Part shown: positions 1 through 4,940 of the stretch, one piece after another
Layout of the letters: every line of letters starts with the position of its first letter
How positions within the stretch are numbered: position 1 is the first letter of the stretch
Assembly: GCA_049680185.1 (NCBI GenBank)
Contig: JBAUHI010000063.1
Span: 1-6,613, forward strand
Source of the DNA: CAMLHU01 sp049680185
GTDB lineage: Bacteria > Gemmatimonadota > Gemmatimonadetes > Gemmatimonadales > GWC2-71-9
DNA length: 6,613 bases
Direction of reading: 5' to 3'
Translations under genes and position numbers: made by a program
Notes under the pieces: generated by a model
Told to the model about the DNA's origin: nothing
The model's database searches: none
Seen by the model: only the letters and a program-made list of their open reading frames with translations

Positions 1-132
1 GCGATCGGGAACTGGCCCAACACGATCTGGTACAAGCGGAACGTCGGCACGATGATCAAGAGCACCATCGATGGGCTGGTATACGGGCTGGTGACCGCCG
101 GCGTCTTCGGCTGGCTCTGGCCCAAGATGTGA
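1..132 (+). CDS. C-terminal end of a small membrane protein (5' partial)
   Basis: The first reading frame is open from the window edge to a TGA at 130-132 and gives 44 residues. The peptide begins with a polar, Trp-rich stretch (AIGNWPNTIWYKRNVGT), followed by TIDGLVYGLVTAGVFGWLWP, which looks like one membrane-spanning helix, and ends in KM. The pattern of an NWPN-IWY segment followed by a glycine-rich helix ending in LWP resembles the end of small uncharacterised bacterial inner-membrane proteins, but I cannot name a family. The N-terminal part lies outside the window, so length and function cannot be judged. It is the first of six forward-strand genes. A GC-rich inverted repeat follows its stop by 9 bases and could end its transcript. 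Confidence 0.7.
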   Translation, partial: AIGNWPNTIWYKRNVGTMIKSTIDGLVYGLVTAGVFGWLWPKM

Positions 133-141
133 CCCTATCTT

Positions 142-167
142 CCGGGGAGGTCGATCCCACTCCCCGG
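142..167 (+). promoter_or_regulatory. 8-bp inverted repeat overlapping the ribosome binding site of the next gene
   Basis: CCGGGGAG (142-149) and CTCCCCGG (160-167) are perfect reverse complements with a 10-base loop. The right arm runs into the GGAGG at 166-170, which is the ribosome binding site for the GTG start at 176 (5-base spacing). The hairpin could therefore end the upstream transcript, without a T-tract, or partly hide the ribosome binding site. The repeat and the site are seen directly; the regulatory role is inference. Confidence 0.35.
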
Positions 168-175
168 AGGCAGCC

Positions 176-490
176 GTGAGGTCTCTCGCCCTTGCCCTGT
201 TGGTGACCTGTGCCGCGACGCCCCACGCGCTCGCGGCGCAGGGCATTCCGGTCCGCTCCGAGATCGAGGCTGGAGCGGCACTCACCCCGGCCCGCACCCC
301 CGCCCCCGACGCCACTGCGCCGATGCTCCCGGCGCGGCACTTCAGCAGCCGCGCCCCCGGCGGCGCCCTGATGATCGGCGGCGCCGCGGCGGTGATCGCC
401 GGGATCCTCGTCGGCGGCGGAGGAGGCACCGTGCTCATCCTCGGCGGCGTGGCCGCAGGGGCGTACGGCTTCTACCTCTATCATCGCTGA
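176..490 (+). CDS. Short exported glycine-rich protein of unknown function
   Basis: This encodes 104 residues from a GTG start that is well placed behind GGAGG at 166-170. Residues 1-20 are a typical Sec signal peptide with cleavage likely after ALA at 18-20. Residues 35-60 are rich in Ala, Pro and Thr and probably disordered. Residues 62-102 are two adjacent glycine-rich hydrophobic stretches separated by a run of glycines (80-84), ending in FYLYHR. They could form a helical hairpin in the membrane. No enzyme motif is visible. I do not recognise a named family, although short proteins of this build (signal peptide, Pro/Ala linker, Gly-rich hydrophobic tail) look familiar from Gemmatimonadota genomes. 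It lies 22 bases before the dehydrogenase gene and may be co-transcribed with it. Confidence 0.72.
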   Translation: MRSLALALLVTCAATPHALAAQGIPVRSEIEAGAALTPARTPAPDATAPMLPARHFSSRAPGGALMIGGAAAVIAGILVGGGGGTVLILGGVAAGAYGFYLYHR

Positions 491-512
491 TACCTCCGAA
501 TCGGGGCCCCGG

Positions 513-1259
513 ATGACCACCAAGATCATCGCCATCACCGGCGCCAGCAGCGGGATCGGCGCCGCCCTCGCCGAGTGCGTCGCCAAGCGCGGCCACGTTC
601 CCGTCCTGTTGGCGCGGCGCAGGGATCTGCTCGATCAGGTCGCCGCACGCTCCGGCCCAAGCGCGTTGATCATCCCGACCGACGTGACCCGCCGCGCCGA
701 GGTACGCGCGGCGGTGGGCACCACGGTCGAGCGCCTTGGTCGGATCGATGTATGGGTCAACAACGCCGGTCAGGGGATCTCCCGCCTGCCGAGCGAGCTC
801 ACCGACGACGACATCGACGCCATGGTGCGCATCAACGTGACATCGGTCCTCTACGGGATGCAGGAGGTGCTGCCGCACTTCAAGTCGCGGGGAGAGGGCC
901 ACATCATCAACATCTCCTCGATGCTGGGACGGATCCCGTTCGCGGTCATCCGCTCCGCGTACATCGGTGCCAAGCACTTCGTCAACGCACTCACCGCCAC
1001 CGTTCGGCTCGAGCTCCAGCAGACCCACCCGGGGATCGCTGTGTCGCTCGTCTCTCCCGGCGTGGTGCGGACCGATTTCGGGCTCAACGCCGTGCATGGC
1101 GGCTCCGACTCCCGCCAGTTCCCGAATTCCCAGAGTGCTGAGGAAGTGGCGGAGGTGATCGCAGACGTGATCGAGTCGCGCCGTGCGGATGTGTACACCC
1201 GCCCCGGTGCTCGGCAGATGGTCCTCGACTACTACGCCTCGATCGGCGAGGATCCGTGA
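513..1259 (+). CDS. SDR family NAD(P)-dependent oxidoreductase
   Basis: This is a 248-residue classical short-chain dehydrogenase/reductase, the normal length for the family. The cofactor motif TGASSGIG is at residues 9-16. The strand after it ends in ARRR (34-37) with no acidic residue, which in this family favours NADP(H). Asp57 in PTDV should contact the adenine, and NNAG is at 83-86. The catalytic set is Asn108, Ser136 (in NISS), Tyr150 and Lys154 (YIGAK), followed by the SPG segment at 181-183. The stretch SSMLGRIPFA-IRSAY is typical of a subgroup of uncharacterised SDRs. The fold and chemistry (reversible carbonyl/hydroxyl conversion) are secure; the substrate cannot be read from sequence. 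ATG 513 has no clear ribosome binding site, only a CGGGGCCCCG palindrome just before it. Its stop overlaps the next start in GTGA. Confidence 0.93.
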   Translation: MTTKIIAITGASSGIGAALAECVAKRGHVPVLLARRRDLLDQVAARSGPSALIIPTDVTRRAEVRAAVGTTVERLGRIDVWVNNAGQGISRLPSELTDDDIDAMVRINVTSVLYGMQEVLPHFKSRGEGHIINISSMLGRIPFAVIRSAYIGAKHFVNALTATVRLELQQTHPGIAVSLVSPGVVRTDFGLNAVHGGSDSRQFPNSQSAEEVAEVIADVIESRRADVYTRPGARQMVLDYYASIGEDP

Positions 1260-1597
1260 CGCCTGCCGCGGTGCGGAAGGCGATCCTGGACCTTCCCGCC
1301 GTGGAAGAAGGGCGCGCTTACGGCACTCGCGGTTACAAGGTGAAGGGGAAGTTCCTCGCGCGTTTCCGGGACGACGAAACAGTGCTGGTGCTCCGGTGCG
1401 GTTTCGACGAACGCGACTTCCGGCTGCGCGCCGATCCCGTGACCTTCTTCGTCGAGCCACACTACGACGGCTACCCTGCGGTCCTCGTCCGGATCGCGAA
1501 GGTGCGTCCCGCCGTGCTCCGCGAGGTCCTGATCGAAGCGTGGCGACGTCAGGCACCGAAGCGGCTCGTGGCCGCGTTCGACCGTGAGCACCTCTGA
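1256..1597 (+). CDS. MmcQ/YjbR family protein
   Basis: This encodes 113 residues from a GTG start sharing GTGA with the stop of the preceding dehydrogenase, so the two are probably translationally coupled. The sequence follows the MmcQ/YjbR (DUF419) pattern: an N-terminal helix with LDLPAVEEG (11-19), then GYKVKGKFLARF (26-37), a beta strand with VLVLRC, a middle PVTFFVEPHYDGYPAVLVRI (61-80) and a C-terminal helix with LREVLIEAWRRQAPKRL (88-104). The length matches the family. Members have a CyaY-like or double-wing fold and are often labelled DNA-binding, but a biochemical role is not established for most. There is no sign that its function is tied to the dehydrogenase beyond the overlap. 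Confidence 0.87.
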   Translation: MTPAAVRKAILDLPAVEEGRAYGTRGYKVKGKFLARFRDDETVLVLRCGFDERDFRLRADPVTFFVEPHYDGYPAVLVRIAKVRPAVLREVLIEAWRRQAPKRLVAAFDREHL

Positions 1598-1648
1598 ACG
1601 GGGCCAGCCGCCCTATCAGAGCCGCGTACCATTTTTCCTGGAGATCCG

Positions 1649-2143
1649 ATGACCCATTCATTCGTCCGACTCGCGATCGTGACCGTCGCCATGGCCGCGA
1701 CCCCGCAGCTCATCGCGCAAGCCGTGCCAGCCGCTTCGGCACCCGGGGTCAGTGCCGCCACGGTCGCACTCGCCCGAGACTTGGTCGTCGCGATGCACGC
1801 CGATTCCAACTTCCTGCAGGGGATCGAGGTGAGCTTGGCCGAACAGCGCAAACAGAAGAGCACGCTGACACCGGTCTTCTTCGACAGTCTGAGCGCAAGC
1901 TTCCGCCGCGTAGTGCCGGAAATGCTCGACTCCCTCGCGACTGCTTACGCGGCCCGTTTCAGCGAGGAGGACCTCCGGGCGCTGGCTGCCTTTTATCGCT
2001 CTCCCACTGGCGTCCGCTATGCCGCCTCGCAAGCGGAGATGACCACCCACTTCGCGGAGATGGGACGTCGGCTTGGCATGCGGGTCGCCGCGGATGTGAT
2101 CAAGCGGCTCACCGATGCGGGCATCGACTTCACCACGAATTGA
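1649..2143 (+). CDS. Secreted DUF2059 domain protein
   Basis: This encodes 164 residues. ATG 1649 follows GGAG (1640-1643) by 5 bases. Residues 1-25 form a signal peptide ending in AQA, so the product is exported to the periplasm or cell surface. The mature part is almost wholly helical. The most telling part is YAARFSEEDLRALAAFYRSP at 100-119, followed by TG, which is the core of DUF2059 domains (a helix with F-S-E-E-x-L, then FY-S-P-x-G). The domain is widespread in Proteobacteria and other phyla and has no agreed function. The gene is preceded by 51 non-coding bases, so it may have its own promoter. Its stop overlaps the TTG start of the repair gene that follows. Confidence 0.87.
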   Translation: MTHSFVRLAIVTVAMAATPQLIAQAVPAASAPGVSAATVALARDLVVAMHADSNFLQGIEVSLAEQRKQKSTLTPVFFDSLSASFRRVVPEMLDSLATAYAARFSEEDLRALAAFYRSPTGVRYAASQAEMTTHFAEMGRRLGMRVAADVIKRLTDAGIDFTTN

Positions 2144-2838
2144 GCGCCGCCGAGATCCTCCGCCGCCTCCGCAGGCTGGGCTCTCCCGCCCGCGCCCGCG
2201 GTGTCGCCTCCTTCTTCAAGACCGGCCCCGGCCAATACGGCGAAGGCGACCGCTTCCTCGGCATCCGGGTCCCGGTCATCCGCCGCCTCACCCGCGAATA
2301 CCGGGACGTACCCGAGCGTACCGTCCTATCTCTCCTTCGCTCCGAGTGGCACGAGGTGCGGTTGCTGGCGCTGTGCCTGCTGGTCGACCGACATGAAGGA
2401 GGGAACGACCTGGAACAGCAGCGGATCTTCGACCTCTACCTCCGGCATCGGGCCTGGGTCGATAACTGGGACCTCGTGGACGCATCCGCCGCCCAGATCG
2501 CGGGACCGCACTTCCGGCGCGGGGCCCGCGGGGTGCGCGAGCGCCTCGCGCGGTCCCCCCGGCTCTGGGACCGCCGGATCGCCGTGGTCTCCACCTACCA
2601 CGACATCCGCCTCGGCGAATTCGGCCCCACGCTCCGGCTGGCCCGCTGCCTGTTCAAGGACGAGCAGGACCTGATCCACAAGGCCGTCGGATGGATGCTC
2701 CGCGAGGTCGGCAAGCGCGATCGCCGCACCCTCGAGCGCTTCCTCACCACGCACGCCTCGCGGATGCCCCGCACGATGCTTCGCTACGCCATCGAGCGGT
2801 TTCCCGAGCCCGCGCGGCGGCGCTACCTCCGCGCCTGA
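2140..2838 (+). CDS. DNA alkylation repair protein, AlkD-like
   Basis: This encodes 232 residues of the AlkD family of HEAT-like-repeat DNA glycosylases, which remove positively charged alkylated bases such as 3-methyladenine and 7-methylguanine without flipping the base. Landmarks are FFKTGPGQYGEGDRFLGIRVP (25-45), NWDLVD (109-114), LWDRRIAVV (142-150) and HKAVGWMLRE (180-189). Trp110, Asp114, Arg145 or Arg146, and Trp185 sit where the Bacillus cereus enzyme has Trp109, Asp113, Arg148 and Trp187, so activity is likely kept. The length is normal. The start is a TTG that shares TTGA with the preceding stop and has no ribosome binding site of its own, so translation probably depends on the upstream gene. 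The N-terminus from this TTG fits the family. It converges with the reverse-strand gene ending at 2855. Confidence 0.93.
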   Translation: MSAAEILRRLRRLGSPARARGVASFFKTGPGQYGEGDRFLGIRVPVIRRLTREYRDVPERTVLSLLRSEWHEVRLLALCLLVDRHEGGNDLEQQRIFDLYLRHRAWVDNWDLVDASAAQIAGPHFRRGARGVRERLARSPRLWDRRIAVVSTYHDIRLGEFGPTLRLARCLFKDEQDLIHKAVGWMLREVGKRDRRTLERFLTTHASRMPRTMLRYAIERFPEPARRRYLRA

Positions 2839-2860
2839 GCCCGGAGCGCGGCGCTCAGGC
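2833..2860. terminator. Bidirectional hairpin spanning two convergent stop codons
   Basis: GCCTGAGC (2833-2840) and GCTCAGGC (2853-2860) are perfect reverse complements. Inside them CCG (2841-2843) can pair with CGG (2849-2851) past a one-base bulge, leaving a 5-base loop. The TGA of the AlkD gene (2836-2838) pairs base for base with the TGA of the convergent gene (2855-2857 on the reverse strand). There is no T-tract on either side, so classical intrinsic termination is unproven. The hairpin could instead stabilise both 3' ends. Confidence 0.45.
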
Positions 2861-3397
2861 TCTCCGCCGGTACCAGCCGTCAAATCCGACCGTCCACGTC
2901 TTCCCCCCGTCGAGCGACTGCTGCCAGAGCTGCCGGACCCGCCCATCCGGCTCCGGCGTCCAGGTGATGCGTTGCACCATCGACGTCCCGCCCGGACCAG
3001 TCGAAGTCTCGTCCAGCGTCATCGCACCTCCATCGAACTTCCCGACCAGGTACAGCTGCCCGCCACTGCTGGCCACCCAGACCTGGGTCCAGTCGTGCCC
3101 TGTCGCATTGTAGAAGTTGAAGCTCTGCCCCGTGCCTCCATTGGTGCCGGCCCAGTGCTCATGGATGAGGCAGCCACTTTCCTCGCCCGTGATGGAACTG
3201 GTGCCGTATGGCGTCTTCCCGGCGCTATCGGTCACGGTCCATTCCCCCACCCAAAAATCGAACTGACGGAACTCCGGTGCCTCACAGGGATGCGGGGCCG
3301 CCTGCGCGATCATCGTGGCGGGAGCGATGAGCAACAGGGAGACAAAAGCACCCAAGACACCACGCGACGTGGCGCACCACCAGCGGATGGAATGCAT
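2855..3397 (-). CDS. Secreted protein of unknown function with FDFWVGEW motif
   Basis: This encodes 180 residues. Residues 1-33 form a signal peptide (basic start, LLGAF-like hydrophobic core, likely cleavage after AQA at 31-33). The mature part opens with FRQFDFWVGEWTV (43-55), then has alternating beta-type segments with many Trp and Gly: EESGCLIHEHW (72-82), DWTQVWVASSGGQLYLVGKFDG (102-123), ITWTPEPDGRVRQLWQQS (144-161) and GFDGWYRR (171-178). FDFW-GEW openings occur in lipocalin-like or DUF1579-like beta-barrel proteins, so a small exported beta barrel binding a hydrophobic ligand is plausible but unproven. Cys38 and Cys76 could form a disulphide. The start is an ATG with a weak AAGG 7 bases upstream. 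The gene diverges from the protease gene and converges with the AlkD-like gene. Confidence 0.82.
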   Translation of the reverse strand: MHSIRWWCATSRGVLGAFVSLLLIAPATMIAQAAPHPCEAPEFRQFDFWVGEWTVTDSAGKTPYGTSSITGEESGCLIHEHWAGTNGGTGQSFNFYNATGHDWTQVWVASSGGQLYLVGKFDGGAMTLDETSTGPGGTSMVQRITWTPEPDGRVRQLWQQSLDGGKTWTVGFDGWYRRRA

Positions 3398-3525
3398 CGA
3401 TCGACCTTGGCAAGGGACGCCTCCACCTACGACCGCACCAGGCCAACGAGTTTCGATGTGCCGCCACGCGGGGTAAGTTCCAATCCGCGACCAGCCTCAT
3501 CGCCCTCTCCCGAACCCGGCAAACA
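3398..3525. promoter_or_regulatory. Divergent intergenic region
   Basis: These 128 bases separate two divergent starts and so should hold promoters for both the secreted-protein gene and the protease gene. I found no convincing -35/-10 pair on either strand and no operator-like palindrome. The protease ATG at 3526 also lacks a clear ribosome binding site, so its message might be leaderless or weakly translated. The presence of promoters is inferred from gene orientation alone. Confidence 0.4.
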
Positions 3526-4230
3526 ATGCCCGCATTGGTCTCCGGCCTCATCTACTATGTGGTGTTCCTGTTCTCCACCACGTTGCATGAGGCCTCGCAC
3601 GCATGGGCCGCGCTCAAAGGGGGAGACCCGACCGCTTACCACGGCGGCCAGGTGACCCTCGACCCTATCCCCCACATCCGCCGTGAGCCGATCGGGATGG
3701 TCGTGCTGCCGATCCTGGGCGTGATCGCCTCGGGCTGGCCCATCGGATTCGCGAGCGCACCGTATGATCCCGAATGGGCGCTCCGGCACCCGCGCCGCGC
3801 CGCGATGATGGCGCTGGCCGGCCCGGCTTCCAATTTCCTGCTGGTGCTCATCGCCGGGGTCTGCCTCCATTTCGGGTTGTCGAACGGGACCTTCCTCGCC
3901 CCCGACAGTGTCAGCTTCGACCACATCGTCGAGGCGGCCGACCCGGACTCGCTCTGGCACGCCGCCGGATTCCTCCTGAGCGTGTTCTTCTCGCTCAACC
4001 TCCTCCTCGGTCTGTTCAACCTCCTCCCCTTCCCTCCCCTCGACGGCGCCGGCGTGCCGCCGCTCTTCCTGCACGATGCGGGGGCCCACAGGTATCAGGA
4101 GTTCGTGCTGGCCCACCGCGGGCTCGGACTTATCGGGATCGTGGTGGCGTGGCAGCTCATCGACAAGCTGTATCACCCAGTCTGGCTCGCGGCGGTCAAC
4201 CTCATCCAACCGCTGGTGCATTATGGTTGA
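3526..4230 (+). CDS. Site-2 protease family (M50) membrane metalloprotease
   Basis: This encodes 234 residues of an intramembrane zinc protease of the compact S2P group without a PDZ domain. HEASH at residues 21-25, inside the first hydrophobic segment, is the HExxH zinc-binding and catalytic motif. The third ligand is Asp173 in FNLLPFPPLDG (164-174), the family's NxxPxxxLDG motif. AGPASNFLL (98-106) opens another membrane helix. Hydrophobic stretches lie at about 5-30, 57-75, 93-117, 145-168 and 200-216, so the protein is an inner-membrane protease. The loop DPIPHIRREPIGMVVLPI (46-63) is typical of this small group. S2P enzymes cleave membrane-spanning segments, often of anti-sigma factors, but no such substrate gene is next to it and the target is unknown. 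msrB follows on the same strand. Confidence 0.92.
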   Translation: MPALVSGLIYYVVFLFSTTLHEASHAWAALKGGDPTAYHGGQVTLDPIPHIRREPIGMVVLPILGVIASGWPIGFASAPYDPEWALRHPRRAAMMALAGPASNFLLVLIAGVCLHFGLSNGTFLAPDSVSFDHIVEAADPDSLWHAAGFLLSVFFSLNLLLGLFNLLPFPPLDGAGVPPLFLHDAGAHRYQEFVLAHRGLGLIGIVVAWQLIDKLYHPVWLAAVNLIQPLVHYG

Positions 4231-4281
4231 TACTGGCGAGTGACAGTTGGTGATCAAGGGCCACTGAACGGCGGGCACACG

Positions 4282-4752
4282 ATGAAGCTCAAGGTGTTCG
4301 ATGCCAGCGGGCAGCTGGTGGGGCCGGTGGAAATGCAGAGGGTGGTCAAGTCTGATGCCGAGTGGCGGGCGCAGCTGACGCCGGAAGCGTTCGCCATCGC
4401 GCGGGGCAAGGGGACCGAGCGACCGTTCTGCGGGACGCTTCTCGACAACAAGCTGGAGGGGGTCTATACCTGCGTCTGTTGCGCGTTGCCGCTCTTTTCC
4501 TCGCACAGCAAGTTCCACTCCGGTACCGGGTGGCCCAGTTTCTTCGAACCTGTCGCGGCGGAGAACGTCATCAGCCACGATGACCTGAGCCTCGGGATGC
4601 GGCGCACTGAGGTCCTTTGCGCCCGCTGCGACTGCCATCTGGGCCACATCTTCGAGGATGGCCCCAAGCCGACCGGGCTCCGGTTCTGCGTCAATTCGGA
4701 ATCACTGGAGTTCGTCGGAAAGGAGGAGATCGGGAGGCTGACAGAGGGGTGA
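4282..4752 (+). CDS. msrB: Peptide-methionine (R)-S-oxide reductase MsrB
   Basis: This encodes 156 residues. MsrB reduces the R form of methionine sulfoxide in proteins, using thioredoxin. Zinc-binding pairs are Cys64/Cys67 (CVCC) and Cys113/Cys116 (CARC). SGTGWPSF (80-87) and GLRFCVNS (132-139) are family signatures, with Cys136 as the catalytic cysteine. Cys50 in ERPFCGTLLDNK, where many homologues have Thr, is a candidate resolving cysteine. Residue 118 is Cys (CDCHLGH), where Ala is more usual. No signal peptide is present, so it is probably cytoplasmic. The frame is also open from a GTG at 4240, but ATG 4282 gives MKLKVFDASGQLVGPVE, a familiar N-terminus for this subgroup, so I prefer it. 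Neither start has a good ribosome binding site. It lies 51 bases after the protease and is probably co-transcribed. Confidence 0.94.
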   Translation: MKLKVFDASGQLVGPVEMQRVVKSDAEWRAQLTPEAFAIARGKGTERPFCGTLLDNKLEGVYTCVCCALPLFSSHSKFHSGTGWPSFFEPVAAENVISHDDLSLGMRRTEVLCARCDCHLGHIFEDGPKPTGLRFCVNSESLEFVGKEEIGRLTEG

Positions 4753-4780
4753 GGTGCTAGGTATCTGGTGCTGGGTGTGA
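4753..4780 (+). repeat. Degenerate heptamer array, GGTNNNN x4
   Basis: Four head-to-tail 7-base units follow the msrB stop directly: GGTGCTA (4753-4759), GGTATCT (4760-4766), GGTGCTG (4767-4773) and GGTGTGA (4774-4780). All begin with GGT, and three begin with GGTG. The msrB stop codon itself lies in GGTGA at 4748-4752, one step out of register. Short heptamer tandem repeats between genes are known from several bacterial phyla; the role of this one is unknown. Confidence 0.6.
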
Positions 4781-4814
4781 CGAGGCGTGGCGGCGGCGCG
4801 CAGACGATGGGCCA

Positions 4815-4901
4815 CCGCACGTCATCCTGAGCAGAGCGAAGGATCGGCACGCCGACCAACCGACCCTTCGTGCCCTGAAGGGCCCTCCGGATGACACGCG
4901 G
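4815..4901. repeat. Long imperfect inverted repeat with internal hairpins (REP/MITE-like)
   Basis: The outer arms are CCGC (4815-4818) with GCGG (4898-4901), then a 2x2 mismatch, then GTCATCC (4821-4827) with GGATGAC (4889-4895). Nested inside is CGAAGGATCGG (4837-4847) against CCGACCCTTCG (4860-4870), ten of eleven positions paired with a 12-base loop. A second small hairpin is GCCC (4872-4875) with GGGC (4880-4883) around a TGAA loop. The left half (GTCATCCTGAGC followed by GCGAAGGATC) resembles an extragenic repeat I associate with Acidobacteria-, Chloroflexi- and Gemmatimonadota-type genomes. This is recognition from memory, not a search. No transposase or target duplication is visible. 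It could act as a bidirectional terminator between the convergent genes. Confidence 0.6.
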
Positions 4902-4912
4902 GGATGAGCCCC

Positions 4913-4940
4913 GTTCACTGTTTACCCTTCACCGTTCACC
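4913..4940 (-). repeat. Degenerate heptamer array, GGTNNNN x4, inverted orientation
   Basis: Read on the reverse strand from 4940 downwards the units are GGTGAAC (4940-4934), GGTGAAG (4933-4927), GGTAAAC (4926-4920) and AGTGAAC (4919-4913). The first unit contains the TGA stop of the reverse-strand membrane-protein gene (4936-4938). The array has the same unit length and GGTG opening as the array at 4753-4780 but faces the opposite way. Confidence 0.65.

Noticed and set aside
502..511. Perfect palindrome CGGGGCCCCG just before the dehydrogenase start
   Set aside because: With no loop it cannot form a stable hairpin, and a 10-base GC palindrome is easily expected by chance in this base composition. 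No second copy was seen.
1598..1648. Possible terminator with T-run (ATTTTT at 1631-1636) after the MmcQ gene
   Set aside because: Only a 4-base GGGC/GCCC stem is available and it lies well upstream of the T-run, so it does not form a terminator.
435..1661. A 408-residue open frame on the reverse strand across the dehydrogenase and MmcQ genes
   Set aside because: It lies antisense to two clearly homologous genes, is rich in Arg, Gly, Ala and His without recognisable domains, and is what GC-rich codon usage produces on the opposite strand.
2326..2946. A 206-residue reverse-strand frame opposite the AlkD-like gene
   Set aside because: The forward frame has unmistakable AlkD motifs; the antisense peptide is low-complexity Gly/Pro/Ala/Glu.
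3475..3481. GGAACTT on the reverse strand as an ECF-sigma -35 element for the secreted-protein gene
   Set aside because: No matching -10 element occurs at the expected 16-17 base spacing; a lone 7-base match is not enough.
3427..4647. A 406-residue open frame on the reverse strand across the protease and msrB genes
   Set aside because: It is antisense to two well-supported genes and has a charged low-complexity composition with no family motif; a shadow of third-position GC bias.
4815..4901. Insertion sequence or transposon remnant
   Set aside because: The inverted repeat carries no coding capacity, there is no transposase fragment and no convincing target-site duplication at its edges.
4753..4940. 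CRISPR array
   Set aside because: The repeat unit is 7 bases, contiguous, without spacers, and no cas gene is present.
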